In this document: piece after piece, positions 1 to 10,511 of the stretch
Position numbering within the stretch: position 1 is the first letter of the stretch
How the letters are laid out: each line of letters begins with the position of its first letter
NCBI GenBank assembly: GCA_933228895.1
Contig: OW121846.1
Span: 114,609,525 to 114,673,524 of the forward strand
DNA: 64,000 nucleotides
From: Platycnemis pennipes
Lineage: Eukaryota; Arthropoda; Insecta; Odonata; Platycnemididae
Direction: 5' to 3'
Translations under genes and position numbers: made by a program
The notes under the pieces: model-generated
Databases searched by the model: none
The model's input: the letters and a program-made list of their open reading frames with translations, nothing else
What the model was told of the DNA's origin: nothing

Positions 1-374
1 AAAATGAATCAGTTGAAATAAGATGAATATAAGACCAACGAGCATGAAGGATTGCGTATATACTGTTGCTTGCGGTTTAGAACTTATCCCATTGCCGCGC
101 TATAAAGCGAAAGATTTTGAACGGAAAAATAATTAAAGACTTAGCTGTAGCTCAAAATTCTTTCAAAGTGTACTTAAGGAATCAATATCGCATGCGCACT
201 CATAATAATACTATAATATGTACACACTGCCTTAGAAATAGATTTCGACATTCAACGCTTTGCACGAAATCGTCAAGTATATATTTGAATAATTTAACAT
301 GGGATACAAGATAAAATGCACAATTAAAAAATATGGCAAAAAAGAGGCACAGAAAACCAGTGGTAGAGTGACCA
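1..374. other. no gene recognised
   Basis: I see nothing coding here. Short open frames lack recognisable motifs. Confidence 0.4.
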
Positions 375-445
375 CTGACCAGGATTTGAACCCGGGACCT
401 CCGAACGAGAAGCGGAGACTCTACCAATGGTCTAATGTACCTCTG
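375..445 (-). repeat. tRNA-like sequence (tRNA pseudogene or SINE head)
   Basis: Read on the minus strand this has an A-box-like stretch (TTAGACCATTGGTAGAGTC), a possible anticodon stem CTCCG/CGGAG, and a clear T-arm with B-box CCGGGTTCAAATCCTGG. The acceptor strands do not pair and the anticodon loop is too long under the simplest fold. I therefore call it tRNA-derived rather than a functional tRNA and assign no anticodon. Confidence 0.5.
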
Positions 446-449
446 AGGG

Positions 450-1199
450 AAAGAGCGAAACATTAACATATAAATATTGGGATGATGATATCAGGGAGGT
501 GCGGAAGTTGGACTCGATACTACGCTAAGTCTAAACTCCACGTCATCCGCCATCCGGCTCATGCCGTCCGTGCCAAAGAATGTAAACAATATATTATCTA
601 ACTGTAAACAGAAAACACCATGGTTTGTACGTCTGCGACATTTCATATGCCTGCGCAGGATTGATCGTCATGTCGTAGACTAGGATTTGGAAACCTCTTT
701 TTGTGGAAAAAAAATATTTCCTAATACTGCGTAAGACTGGAGTACCTAATATCTGACGAGAATAAGAGTGGACATGTAAACAGAATATACCACGATATAT
801 TTATTTCTCATGAATACATTTTCCTTGAAAAATATACCCATCAGGAAATTCATTAACAATTCATAAAATAAGATGTAATGAGAAAGAAGTGTGGTGGCTA
901 AAGAACTACCCTTTTATCTCGAAGGCCCGAATGTGTATTAACAGTGGCAAATAAGTATTCCATATGGTTAAACTCTCTCCTATGCAAATCCATCTTGGGG
1001 ATCCCCTTGAGTTCTGTATCCTATCCCATATAAAGTATAAATAACTCCAAACGCTTGTCTTGAATTGATAACATCTTTCATTCGACTCAGATGAAAGGAT
1101 GAACACCTACTATCCGATCCTTTTGGTATATCAATGTTTGACTGAAATGTAAATTTACAAATAATGAACAGAAAATATTCATGGTTATTCCACATTAGG
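450..1199. other. no gene recognised
   Basis: AT-rich sequence with no frame carrying a recognisable domain. It lies between the tRNA-like fragment and the first SINE copy. Confidence 0.4.
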
Positions 1200-1532
1200 T
1201 TATCGAGTTGGTGTGATGGATAGACAACTGGCCTCCCATCCCTAAGGCCCCGGTTTGATTCCCGGCAGTGGCGGATTTTTTAGTGGATAACCGATCCCTA
1301 CTTGAGTTCCTAGTGGTGGGCATTTCAAGTTCAGTACTCAGTCCGACAGATGGAACGTAAATCCGTGGTCACCTTGGCGCATGTCGTTAAGAGCAGGCTA
1401 ATACAGGGTTTCTCTCCACCCTCCCTGCGTTCCTGAAAAACTCCTACCTGTATCCAAACACCTACCTATCTTAAGCGGTGAAAATGACATCAGCCTTCGG
1501 TCGCCTCCCCTGAATAACTAACTATTCGTCAT
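1200..1532 (+). repeat. tRNA-derived SINE, copy 1
   Basis: The 5' head has the A-box-like GGTGTGATGGATAGAC and B-box GGTTTGATTCC. Next comes CCCGGCAGTGGCGGATTTTT, then a body containing CGTTAAGAGCAGGCTAATAC and TTTCTCTCCACCCTCC. The copy ends in a GGTCGCCTCCCCTGAATAAC-type tail. The same order of blocks recurs at 24.8 kb (minus) and 48.5 kb (plus), with degraded pieces at 58.6 and 59.3 kb. No target-site duplication was found by eye for this copy. Such elements are transcribed by RNA polymerase III from the internal boxes and retroposed by LINE proteins (family knowledge). Confidence 0.75.
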
Positions 1533-1811
1533 AAATTTATTTTTTTAATAACGACCCTGGTTCGACTTGAACGTCATCATCAGGTGCGTACAGAAAAGGC
1601 AGAATAGCCTACATACACAACCCAAATTAAGGTGGGTTGTCGTTGGGAATAAAGTGGAGAGAGGATTGCGTTGGGAAGGTCCGTGCGAAGGGACTTAAGG
1701 GAAGGAGAGCGGTGGAGATTGTGGAGAGGAGACTCCCGGCGATTGCAATTAAGTGGAAAATAGGGGAAGGTTGAGAATGGCCCTACCACACCCCCTGCCA
1801 GCACCCATTTA

Positions 1812-1868
1812 CCCCCTACCACACACCCTCGTGGTGGCTTGCAATGAATCTCGTAGATGTAGATGAAT
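1812..1868 (+). repeat. LINE 3' tail fragment (family A)
   Basis: CCCCCTACCACACACCCTCG followed by TGGTGGCTTGC and a GTAGATGTAGATG end. This matches the 3' ends of LINE copies at 5.0, 12.4 and 27.0 kb and, inverted, at 9.2 kb. No coding part is attached, so it is a strongly 5'-truncated insertion or remnant. Confidence 0.65.
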
Positions 1869-1869
1869 G

Positions 1870-3509
1870 GGGGAGTGGGAGGCGTACAAAAATTCATTGA
1901 CAATATCGTCACCATAAGGGTCACTTTTCAAAATCTCTACTTGTTCTAAGGTATCAAGCTTTGGGCCTTTCTTTCCGGAATACATAATGTTGGGTACAAA
2001 ATCACTCACATTCCCATATTCCATTTAATGTATCGCGAATAGAGAAGTCACATTTTAGTTTTTATAGCAGGCCTTGTGTTCTTACACTCGTTCTTAGGAT
2101 TTCCTTCCCGTCTGTCCAATCTACACAGCTCAACATTCTCATTGTAATTGATACGCTCGAATATTTCCTACCGTGGGCACTTAGTCTTTAGTCTGCGAGA
2201 TCACGCTCCTTAAGTTGGATTTGTTGTAAAAGGCAATATTGATTCTTTATTTGGATTTTTTTAATTTTTGAGATGCATGTCGTTCGTAAGGCATTCGTCG
2301 CTATTTCGTTGTAGTATCCTGAGTGGGTGGGGAACTGTAAATTTGTTTGGCGGCCAACATATTTATTTTATTTTGAAGCAATTTCAATCGACTGGGCTTG
2401 GTAACTATTGCTAACTGCTATTTCTTTGATTGTCTGCAGTTCTTTAAAAAAGTTATATTCGGACATTTGGACGTTCACTAATCGATTAATCATTCTGTGG
2501 AAGGGAGTAAATGTTTGCCTAAATCAATGCCTAGAATTGAAATGCATGGCTTGGTTTTTGAAAGAATCTTTTCTAAATATGGAAATTTCGATTTTATAAT
2601 TATTAATAATATAGGCCCTTTAAATATTCAAATCCAGAAAGTTCAGGCAGCCATTCACTTTTCTTTCGTACGTGTACTTACCGTTGTCTTTTAAAGAATT
2701 TATATGGGCAAGAAAAAAATGTAATTGCCTTATTGAACTTGATCAAGCATAAAATATGTTGCCCACATACCTAAACAAACACAAAGCATTTTTGACTAGG
2801 TGATGTCGGCTATGTATGTAGGCTATTTATATATGTAATTTATACAAAAATTTATGCAAGCGAACACCTGTTGAAATTATTAAAAGTCACGAGAAGAAAT
2901 TCTGTTCTCTTAAAAAATGAGATCAAAAAATAAATTTAAAAACACGATTTGGTCAAAATGACCCCTATGGGGGTTCTAGTGTTAAAGTATGCACAAACAT
3001 AGTTATTCCGACACGCAAGAAAACTACTTTTTATGGAACACGATGTGAAATAATAAAGGAATGGCAGTAATATACCTGTCTTTATCAAATTAGCCAATTC
3101 AACAAGGACTCGACGAAAAAACAATAATTCATTCATTCATATTTTATTCTTCATTAGCAAGTATATTGTATTCTTCATACCTTTGGATCAAGTCAAAACA
3201 CATATCAATTCTCACTTTTGAACTTTAGTACAAATAGAATTTTGGCTCCAAATTCTTCGTAAAATCTCGTAAAATTACTGTGCCAGTTATATTTAATTCG
3301 AATGTTTTTATTTCTAATTGATATTTCAAAGTGGGCATGGAATATTCCTACAGAAAAAATAATAATTGTTCAGTCAATTGTTCATGAATACTGTTAATTT
3401 GTTATTTATGCCGATCGTGTTATTAGTGCCGTTCAAACATCAACTTCGCTTGAACTATTATCAACACTCGATTGCTTTAGTAGTTAGTTGACTGATAAAA
3501 CATAAGATG
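1870..3509. other. no gene recognised
   Basis: About 1.6 kb of AT-rich sequence. Open frames are short and carry no motifs that I recognise. Confidence 0.4.
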
Positions 3510-3514
3510 GAAGC

Positions 3515-3648
3515 GCTGTCCAAGTACCGGTATTTCTAGTACCGGTACCTTCGGTAGTACCGCTTTTAAATACTGGCCGGTACTACCGGAGTAAAAAAAA
3601 TAGTTCTCGGTACTACCGAATACAGGTATTTATTGCCCATCCCTAGGC
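3515..3648. repeat. short repeat built from GGTACTACCGG units, hAT-like end
   Basis: Several GGTACTACCGG / CCGGTAGTACC-type words in both orientations are packed into ~130 bp. The right edge reads ATTGCCCATCCCTA, the reverse complement of a TAGGGATGGGCAAT terminus common in hAT-type miniature elements. The matching left terminus and an 8-bp duplication were not found, so this is a partial or decayed copy. Confidence 0.45.
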
Positions 3649-3759
3649 GTCACCTTTTGCTTATTGTAAGTTTTGATGTGTGAGTGAATGCTTGTGGTTA
3701 GAAGATTAATTGTTTTACTAAAATTCTTTTTTTGTTTCCATCTAACGATTTCGTGTACA

Positions 3760-5070
3760 AAATTGCGATTTCAGTTCCGAGTAAACTCCCCCATTACAGA
3801 CACGGGAATTAGTGATCATAAAATGGTGCATGCGAAATTTATTGTAGGCGTTGAAAGACATTATAAACCAAGGAGGAGGGTGTACTTATTTGGCAAGGCT
3901 AATTACGACGGTATGAAAAAGAAATTAAGGGAATTGTTTAATGTATTTAGCGAACAAAGATAAGGATTAGATTCAAGGATTCGTGGAGATAATTTCTTGA
4001 GGTCACCCGTAAAGCAGTTAATAAATACATACCAAGTAAATTCATTAGTGATAATACAGAGCCAAGGTGGTCTAACGCGGAGGTTATGAAATCACTAAAG
4101 TGACAAAGGGTATGCCACGCTAGGACGAAAAATCCAGGACTGGGTCTATCGGTAGAGGGAAAAAATGAGTTAGTTCAAAAATATAAAAAATCGAAAGCAT
4201 TAGCAAGGAAATCGTGCCGGCAACAGTTATCACATTTCAAGAGCAAGATGTAAGGAGAATATTTAGTTGGCAATCCTAAAACGTTTTGGTAATATGTAAG
4301 AGAGCTTCAGGGAAATAGGTCCACAATGCACACAATAAAAAACGATAAAGGAATTAGAGTATCCAGCAGTGTAGAAAAATCCAATTCTTTAAACACCTTC
4401 TTCCAAAGCGTATTCAACTAATCGTTACACAACGCTGTGGAACCACCGCCGAACTTGTTCAGTAAGCAAATGTCCGAAATAAAAATTTCATGTCGCTAAT
4501 AGAGCAGAAGTTAAAAAACATTAGTAAAAACAAAACACCAGGTCCCGATCTAATTCCTTCCAGAGTATATAAAACATTAGCTTCTGAAATAGCCCTCTAT
4601 CTAGAAATAGTATTCCAAAAAACACTAAAGAACCACAAAGTACCCTAGGATTGGAAAGTAGCTAACATTACACCTTTTTTTAAATGCGGTGATAGGGGAT
4701 AACCTAGTAACTACAGACCCATTTCACTCACGTCAATCTCTTGTAAGGTATTTGAGCACATTGTAATCAGTTCAATCATGGGGCTTTTAAATAATCAGGT
4801 GTTGCTCAAGAACAATTCCCCCGTACAAATAAAGAACAGAATAGGCAGCATAGCAAAGGGATAGGTAGGGGAAATATTTTAAAGTAATCTGTAGTGCATG
4901 ATGCATGTATTAAATCCTTAAATACAATAGATACTAAAAATCTAGTCGCAGGAGACCCTATAGTTGCTCGTTTGCATTTCGGTAGTGCATGCTTGATGAT
5001 CTTCACTCCCTACCACACATCCTTGCGGTGGGTTGTAGCGTACGTGAAGATGTAGATGTAGATTCATGTA
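3760..5070 (+). pseudogene. LINE (non-LTR retrotransposon, family A) degenerate copy
   Basis: The reading starts in the endonuclease C-terminus (frame 3688-3963 contains the ISDHKMVHAKF segment; the SDH triad is typical of APE endonucleases). It passes a basic linker and enters the RT N-terminal region (KNKTPGPDLIPS near 4530, then a YRPISLTSISCKVFE segment near 4715). After about 4800 it jumps directly to the 3' end, so the RT core with its catalytic motif is deleted. Several stops and frameshifts are present. The 3' terminus (5004-5064) is CACTCCCTACCACACATCC plus a GTAGATGTAGATG tail. The same family is more complete at 10.5-12.5 kb, and the two can be aligned over the linker and RT start. 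The copy is dead; clade (Jockey/CR1/L2-like) is not resolved by eye. Confidence 0.75.
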
Positions 5071-5074
5071 ACAG

Positions 5075-5243
5075 GTGTACGTCGTTTTTTTGTAGCAGAC
5101 GTTATCTGCAACTTTTCCAGAAAGTTCAACTTGTGGCCCTTGCATTGGGTGTGGAGCACTTTGGGGATGAAGTCACTCGTGTGGTCTTCTTCGATGAGGT
5201 GTTTGGAAAATTGGGAGCTATAATCCCCTTACCCAAATGAAAG
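5075..5243 (-). pseudogene. Penelope-like element, GIY-YIG endonuclease fragment
   Basis: Read on the minus strand, this gives a segment with KHLIEEDHTSDFIPKVLH followed by CKGHKLNFLEKL. It matches the minus-strand endonuclease of the Penelope element at 50.5 kb (KHLLEEDHRSDFIPKVLH, CKGHKSDYLENL). It is 5'-truncated and lies head to head with the plus-strand RT part that begins right after it. In Penelope elements the C-terminal GIY-YIG nuclease nicks DNA for insertion (family knowledge). Too short to be active. Confidence 0.65.
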
Positions 5244-5244
5244 T

Positions 5245-6115
5245 ATCTCGTGTGATAGGGAAGATGATTTGAATGCTATCCCTCTGCCCCCCAGAGTTGT
5301 GAACTTATCGAACCATCTGTTTTCCGAACCAGAATTACAAATACTCAACAAAGGCTTCAAATTCTCTTCAACCATAGCCTTGCATCGCAAGAGCTTGATT
5401 AATCTTGCGGGTGATTGTGATTCTGCTCTTCGTGAAGAGACATTAGGCTGCAAATACGATATTGCAGAACGTATCTTCAAGAACGTCCTTTCGACACCAC
5501 CTAACCGCCGCCATCGGAGCTCTTCAACTTAGTCCCTGGTGCAGAAGATGAAGGAATCTATAAACAGGGCTGACCTGGTAGTCACAAAGGCCGACAAAGG
5601 AAACAGTATTGTTCTTCTTTCCAAAGCCGATGACGAACTTAAGTTGAATTCGTTCCTGAATTCCAATTCTTTTGAAATCTAACCCAAGGACCCTACTTCT
5701 AGGTTTCAAAAAGATTTAAAAAATACGATGTCCCGGTGTTCGACCATAATTTCTCCTACCAGGTATTTGCTTATAATTAATATGAACCTACTTCCCCCTC
5801 GCTACTATGGTCTTCCTAACACTCATAAAGATAATGTACCTATGCTCCCCTTTGTTTCACATTTTCCGGCCCCAGCAATTAAGTTCGCTGTTAAACTGAA
5901 CTCTACCTTAAAAGAACTTTCGAATCGAAATATTCTAATAGAAACTCCATTGAACTGACCAAGAAACTTGAAAATACAAATAAATACAGCTATAATAAAA
6001 ATACCCTCGAACTCAAAACTTATCTCATTTGATGTCACATTTCTGCGGTGCCTTCTTTTAAAGAAGGGAGATGAGTCTTTTCATTATAGTACTTTTATAA
6101 ATGATCTTAAAATGT
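5245..6115 (+). pseudogene. Penelope-like element, reverse transcriptase N-terminal part
   Basis: One reading frame (the frame of 5269) runs from about 5245 to 5958 with only three internal or terminal stops (near 5530, 5682 and 5956). It carries, in order, LSNHLFSEPELQILNKGFKF, VVTKADKGNSIVLLSKADDE, and YYGLPNTHKD followed by a PFVSHFPAPAIKFAVKLN segment. This is the Penelope RT order (LS..E..vL.KGLKF, then KADKGN, then LYGLPKIHK). After a break the SFDV motif appears near 6030. The catalytic YxDD region and endonuclease are absent. It is joined head to head to an inverted endonuclease fragment at 5075-5243, an arrangement seen in Penelope insertions, where partial inverted copies are frequent. 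Confidence 0.75.
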
Positions 6116-6119
6116 AGCT

Positions 6120-6960
6120 TCCGATAATAGGGTAATTTCCTTCATCAAAGAAAATGGACTTCATTAATTGCGATCTGTGCCCTGCCATTAATGTATTTAA
6201 TTTACGCAAAAAGTTTTTATTGAGAAATCCCAGTTTACTAGAGAATTAAATGTTAATTTTAAGGCCATTTGAAAAGGCTCTGAAATGGCGGGGTGCGCTT
6301 CCTTCTTGCTGACGTGACAGGTAGATAGTTTACGTTGTGAGGCATAGGAAAATTCGTCTCCTGAACTTAGCATTGTATTTCAGGGCCCTTCAGCTTTGGT
6401 GAATATGCATTAGTAATAGCCTGTGAAAACTATCAACGCTCGAAAAGACTTCTCTGTTAAACATTGTGTTAATAGTCGTTTTATAGTCTCAAGGACATCC
6501 TGCTCGTGGAGTGTTCTGCTACGGCGAAGCATGGCGTGAAGGTCGTGCGGCGATGGGCGAACTTGACGGTATGCTTGTGAAAGGAATAGGTACTAACTAA
6601 TTTTAAATTAATCAACTGCATAAATAATATATTAAATAAATAAAAGTTAATTATAATAAATTCACGGAATAAATACACCTCTGTTACTAGATAATAAGCT
6701 TTAACGGACTGCAGCGTCTAGTTGGAAGCGTCCGCAGCACCACCTGGTGGTGGGTAGAGGAAATAGTTTGACGTCACACGTAGGATTAACCGGCATGCAA
6801 TAGTTTGCCTTCACGTTTTCGCGCCATTGATTTTTTTCACTTTTTAATTAATGAGGAAAAATACTTAACGTCATTTAAAAATCGAACGGCTTAAAACACG
6901 TACTCCAGAGGTACACACGTACTCCAACTTTCGATCATTACAATAAAAAAATAATAGGAA
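6120..6960. other. no gene recognised; 3' flank of piggyBac remnant
   Basis: AT-rich sequence. A near-palindrome CACCACCTGGTGGTG lies near 6740, and TTAACGGACTGCAGCGTCTA near 6700 begins with TTAA. It could mark a piggyBac end, but I could not match it to a partner terminus. Confidence 0.3.
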
Positions 6961-6966
6961 ACTACC

Positions 6967-8169
6967 CTATTTTTTTCTGGCTTTGGGCATGTATGACACT
7001 AAAGTGCACCGTTTCTGAAAACCAAAACGGGTTGTAAATTGTTGCCGACCTTGTGTGGATGTGAAGGATGGCGGTAGCTGCCTTTTATTTTTCCTAATTG
7101 TGCCCACATATGTAAGCTTGTCACTTTTTAGAATATCTGTAACTAGATCATAACTAGTAAACCAGTTATCTGCGGTGACGTTGCGTCCACTGCCTCGAAT
7201 TGGAAGAATCAATCTTTTTACAACATCATAAGGACTGCTGCTAACCTGAAATGGGCCATCTGGCTGTTTTCCAGAATATATCTCTAATTTTGATGTGTAG
7301 AAACTCCTTGAGTCTGTCAATAAAAATATGTTTATTCCATACTTTCCTTGTTTCGTTGGGGTGTACTGGCTAAAACTGCACCTTCTTTCAAATTTTGCCA
7401 GCATTTCATCATTAGTTACGCAATCATTCAAGGAATAGCATTCTTGGCAGTTTTGGACGAAGAATACAAAAGCTTCCCTAATTGGTGCAAGTTTATCCAA
7501 AGCTTTCCTTTCATTCCTTGTTTCTTTGTCATCAAAACGTACATACTGCAAGAGGAAATGAAAACGTTTCTGAGACATTACCATTCGAAAAATTTCTACC
7601 CCGGTGCTATCATTATTCCACAAGTCACTAGTATTGAGTTTGCTATTTTTTAGAACACCTGCCATATAAAGTATTCCTATGAAAGCTCTTATTTCAACAA
7701 TATCCGTCGGAGTGCATTCCCTTTCTCTACAATAGCCAGCTTTCTTAGCGGCGATGAGCTTATTTGTATTTTCCACTATGAGAGCTAATATATTGTCACT
7801 AATAAAGTTATTCCAACACTCGGAAACCGTTTTTGAAGCTTTTGCTTTCCCTTTCACTCCTGGTTTTTCTGTGAATATATTGTGAGAGCGAATTTTGACA
7901 CTTCTAACCGAACCTTCCAACTCCCACTTAGTGACTTGATCTTTCCCTAAAACAATGTTTTTACTTGCAACTTCTTCTTCTTGGCCACTTTCTTCCTCAC
8001 TGACTTCTTCCACATCACTGTTCTGAAGTTGGTCCTCAATAAAGTCTTCTTCACTACCATCACTGTCCACAGCTTCCGATACCTCTGAATAAGTTGATTC
8101 TAACAAAATTCCCTGAATATATTGACGATCCTTTTCTATCAAAGGATTAATTTTTCTTCTACTCTCCAT
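6967..8169 (-). pseudogene. piggyBac-type transposase, C-terminally truncated
   Basis: A 400-residue open frame with an acidic N-terminus (about 28-68) and the core of a piggyBac (PGBD) transposase. Visible motifs are NDEMLAKFERRCSF (first catalytic Asp, D254), KYGINIFLLTDSRSFYTSKL, GSGRNVTADNWFTSYDL (second Asp, D334), VGTIRKNKRQLPPSF and a final TLVSYMPKARKK. In family members the chain continues to a third Asp and a cysteine-rich tail. Here a stop follows directly; another frame resumes KNRVVS for a few codons before similarity is lost. The usual FRGRC is FERRC. The protein therefore lacks part of its DDD site and is presumably inactive, although 400 codons remain open, which suggests a fairly recent insertion or constraint. 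It differs clearly from the piggyBac at 44.7 kb. Confidence 0.85.
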
Positions 8170-8174
8170 CTACT

Positions 8175-9220
8175 CACCACATGGAAAAATTAAAAAAAAC
8201 AATTCAGGCCTTTGCTTATCATCTAGGGTAGAAAAAATGTGTAAAATGAAATATACCTTACCATGAAACGATAGGAGAGATTGATCCCAGCTCTGAAAAT
8301 GTCGTGACGTAACTTCCTTAGAATTATGCCAACTGTAAGAGTCACCAATAATAAAGAGTTCACAACCGTATATATACAACATCCAGATGCGTAGGGGTGA
8401 TAGGGGAAGGGAGGGAAAGGGGACGGGCGTTGGAGTGTGGTGTCGCGGATTTTCCGGCGTTGATGGGTCTCCGGGCAGCGCAGCGGGTGCTGTAGCGAGT
8501 GAGGAGAAAGAAGGGAGGGATCTGCTGGGAACACATTATCAAAATATAGTTTCTGAGAACTTCTATGCACAATAGCCAATGAGGGTATTCAGCAAGTCCA
8601 GGCTACTTTTAGGGTTTGTGGTATTTTGGAGGGAATTTTTGCTAGTTGGTAGGAATAACGCTGGTGAAAGGAGTTGAAGAATTTGCTCTTGGATTTGAGA
8701 ATACTATTTCTTGGAATATTCTAATGGCTCACTGATTGTTCAGCTACTGGAAATATCGGTGTAGAGGGAAGGGAGGAGGTGAGATGAAGGAGGAGTTGGG
8801 TGATGGTATTGCTGATGAAACATTTCGTTTAGTGGGATGAGGATAAGAGGGGATGAGAAGGAAGCACACTCTCGTTTGCAAGGGGCACGTTGTTTTTTGA
8901 GTGCTGGATGATATCAAATATTTCCAGGTCGTCGGTCCTCATATTTCCATAGGAGTGCAGGATTTGCGGCATAATGTCAGTCCAATGATTCTACTACTTT
9001 TTCGACAAAAAAATAATACTGAAGTTTCACCATACGGATTTTGCTAAAGCCTAGCAAATAATTCTGACTTTACAGGCGACATTACGGATTTTGGAAACAT
9101 TTTATTTTGATAGCGCGTTCAATCGAACTTGAACCAAAACATTTTCTCCTATCAGATTGAAAAGTATTTATTCAATGGCACTACAATATTGTTATGTGTA
9201 TATTTATGGTTAATGTTATT
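8175..9220. other. no gene recognised
   Basis: 5' flank of the piggyBac frame. It contains a GC- and purine-rich block at about 8388-8530 (pyrimidine-rich on the minus strand) followed, on minus, by TATATATACGG. It resembles the pyrimidine-rich block plus TATA arrangement in the Penelope terminus near 50.3 kb, but no element could be delimited. Confidence 0.3.
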
Positions 9221-9277
9221 CATCTATATCTATATAATACCCTGAAAGCCACCACAAAAGTGTATGGCAGGGGGAAA
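9221..9277 (-). repeat. LINE 3' tail fragment (family A), inverted
   Basis: Minus strand reads CCCCTGCCATACACTTTTG, then TGGTGGCTTTCAGGG, TATTATATAG and ATATAGATG. It is the same 3' hairpin and tail as the LINE copies at 5.0, 12.4 and 27.0 kb, here in the opposite orientation. No coding sequence was found upstream of it. Confidence 0.6.
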
Positions 9278-9510
9278 CGATGTAGTATATGCCAATGATC
9301 ACTCAAATTATGTGAGAACCATAATAAATTTTTTTTGCAATAATAGTTTCAGTCAACGTTTTCTATTATTAACAATCAAAAATGCGTATGAATTACACGC
9401 GTATCATAAATGTAATACATTTATTAGTTGTTTGTTTAAATTATTAAACGTATTTGAAAGATTGGAATGAATATCGCAAAGGTATTAGCATATAACGTAT
9501 TGTAACTCAA

Positions 9511-9721
9511 GTTGTCGCGTGGCGTCTACTAGACTCCGAAAACAACAAAATCTCAATATTTAATCCAGAAATGCGACAAAACGTATAAACATATTGGTGA
9601 CTATTTCAGAAGCATAAAATAATAAGATACCAGGAAGGTGAGTCTCCTAACTATTAAAATACGATGTGGGCATAGAAAAGAATATTGCTTGGCGTCTGAT
9701 AGACGCCGCGCGACCAACGGA
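9511..9721. mobile_element. small inverted-repeat element (MITE-like)
   Basis: The left end GTTGTCGCGTGGCGTCTACT (from 9511) and the right end ATAGACGCCGCGCGACCAAC (to about 9720) are imperfect reverse complements of roughly 27 bp. Each contains a palindromic core of the GGCGTCTATCAGACGCC type. The interior (about 155 bp) is AT-rich and non-coding. No flanking duplication is obvious. piggyBac-type termini often contain such palindromes, so a non-autonomous piggyBac relative is one possibility. Confidence 0.5.
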
Positions 9722-10297
9722 GGTTTAAGTGTAGTGAAGGATCACTGCACGAGGGTTCGTTCAAGGAGATAAAACATATTTGCAAGAGTGAGGGAACCGC
9801 TATATTACGCATGATTCTCACGTGGTTACGCCTAGCCTCGTTCCCACGATAACTCAGAATCCTGAAGGAACCGATGGATGGGAAGTTTTCGGTATGACAA
9901 ATTGAATACCATGACTGAAGTGGCGACGACATTCCCAAATGGACACAAAAGGCCGAAGTCTCCTTTCTCTCGTACCCTTCGGGAGCTGTGAAAGAGTGTC
10001 TAGTAGTTGTGTATACTTAGCGTATGAGCAGAAACTTGTTTTCGCTATCGTTGGCTAGGATCGCCCTAATTCTTGGCTTATCCTGCATCCAGAGCTAGCC
10101 CTCTTTGTACGGTTAAAGTGGCTGATTTCCCCTATTGCAATAGACATTTTCTTTAGTTCTAAAGGTAACTTGGCATTTTGTTCATTTTTTGTAGTCTACA
10201 TAATATCTCGCGCGATGACCGCATATTTCAAAGTCAAAGCGGAATTAAATCAAAACATGCTATCATGGATACATGATCTATCATACATATATCATTG
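9722..10297. other. no gene recognised
   Basis: Nothing recognised. Short open frames only. Confidence 0.35.
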
Positions 10298-10402
10298 ATT
10301 GCCATGCGAAAAAATTAACTTGGGCCGGGAATGGAACCACGAACCTTTGACCAAAGCCCGTGGTTTGATTCCCGGCCCAGGTTAATTTTTTCGCATGGCA
10401 AT
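10298..10402. repeat. 105-bp hairpin repeat with tRNA-like B-box
   Basis: The arms ATTGCCATGCGAAAAAATTA (from 10298) and TAATTTTTTCGCATGGCAAT (to 10402) are perfect complements. Pairing continues inward through GGGCCGGGAAT/ATTCCCGGCCC and CCACG/CGTGG with few mismatches, leaving a loop of under 20 nt. The inner right arm carries GTGGTTTGATTCCCGGCCC, a B-box-like tRNA T-arm. It may be two tRNA-derived ends fused tail to tail. It lies just upstream of the LINE copy at 10.5 kb. Confidence 0.7.
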
Positions 10403-10511
10403 TAAAGTGAATTTCACCACCGTCCACGCAGCAGGCTTGGAATATCCTACATTTACCGGCCAAGAACGGCACTTAGCGCTGGTTTGGGGTTCACCTTTGG
10501 CCGTGGCTTCC

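Noticed and set aside
375..445. Functional nuclear tRNA gene
   Set aside because: B-box and anticodon stem are good, but the acceptor strands do not pair and the anticodon loop is too long.
7348..7653. 101-codon plus-strand frame
   Set aside because: Antisense shadow of the piggyBac transposase core.
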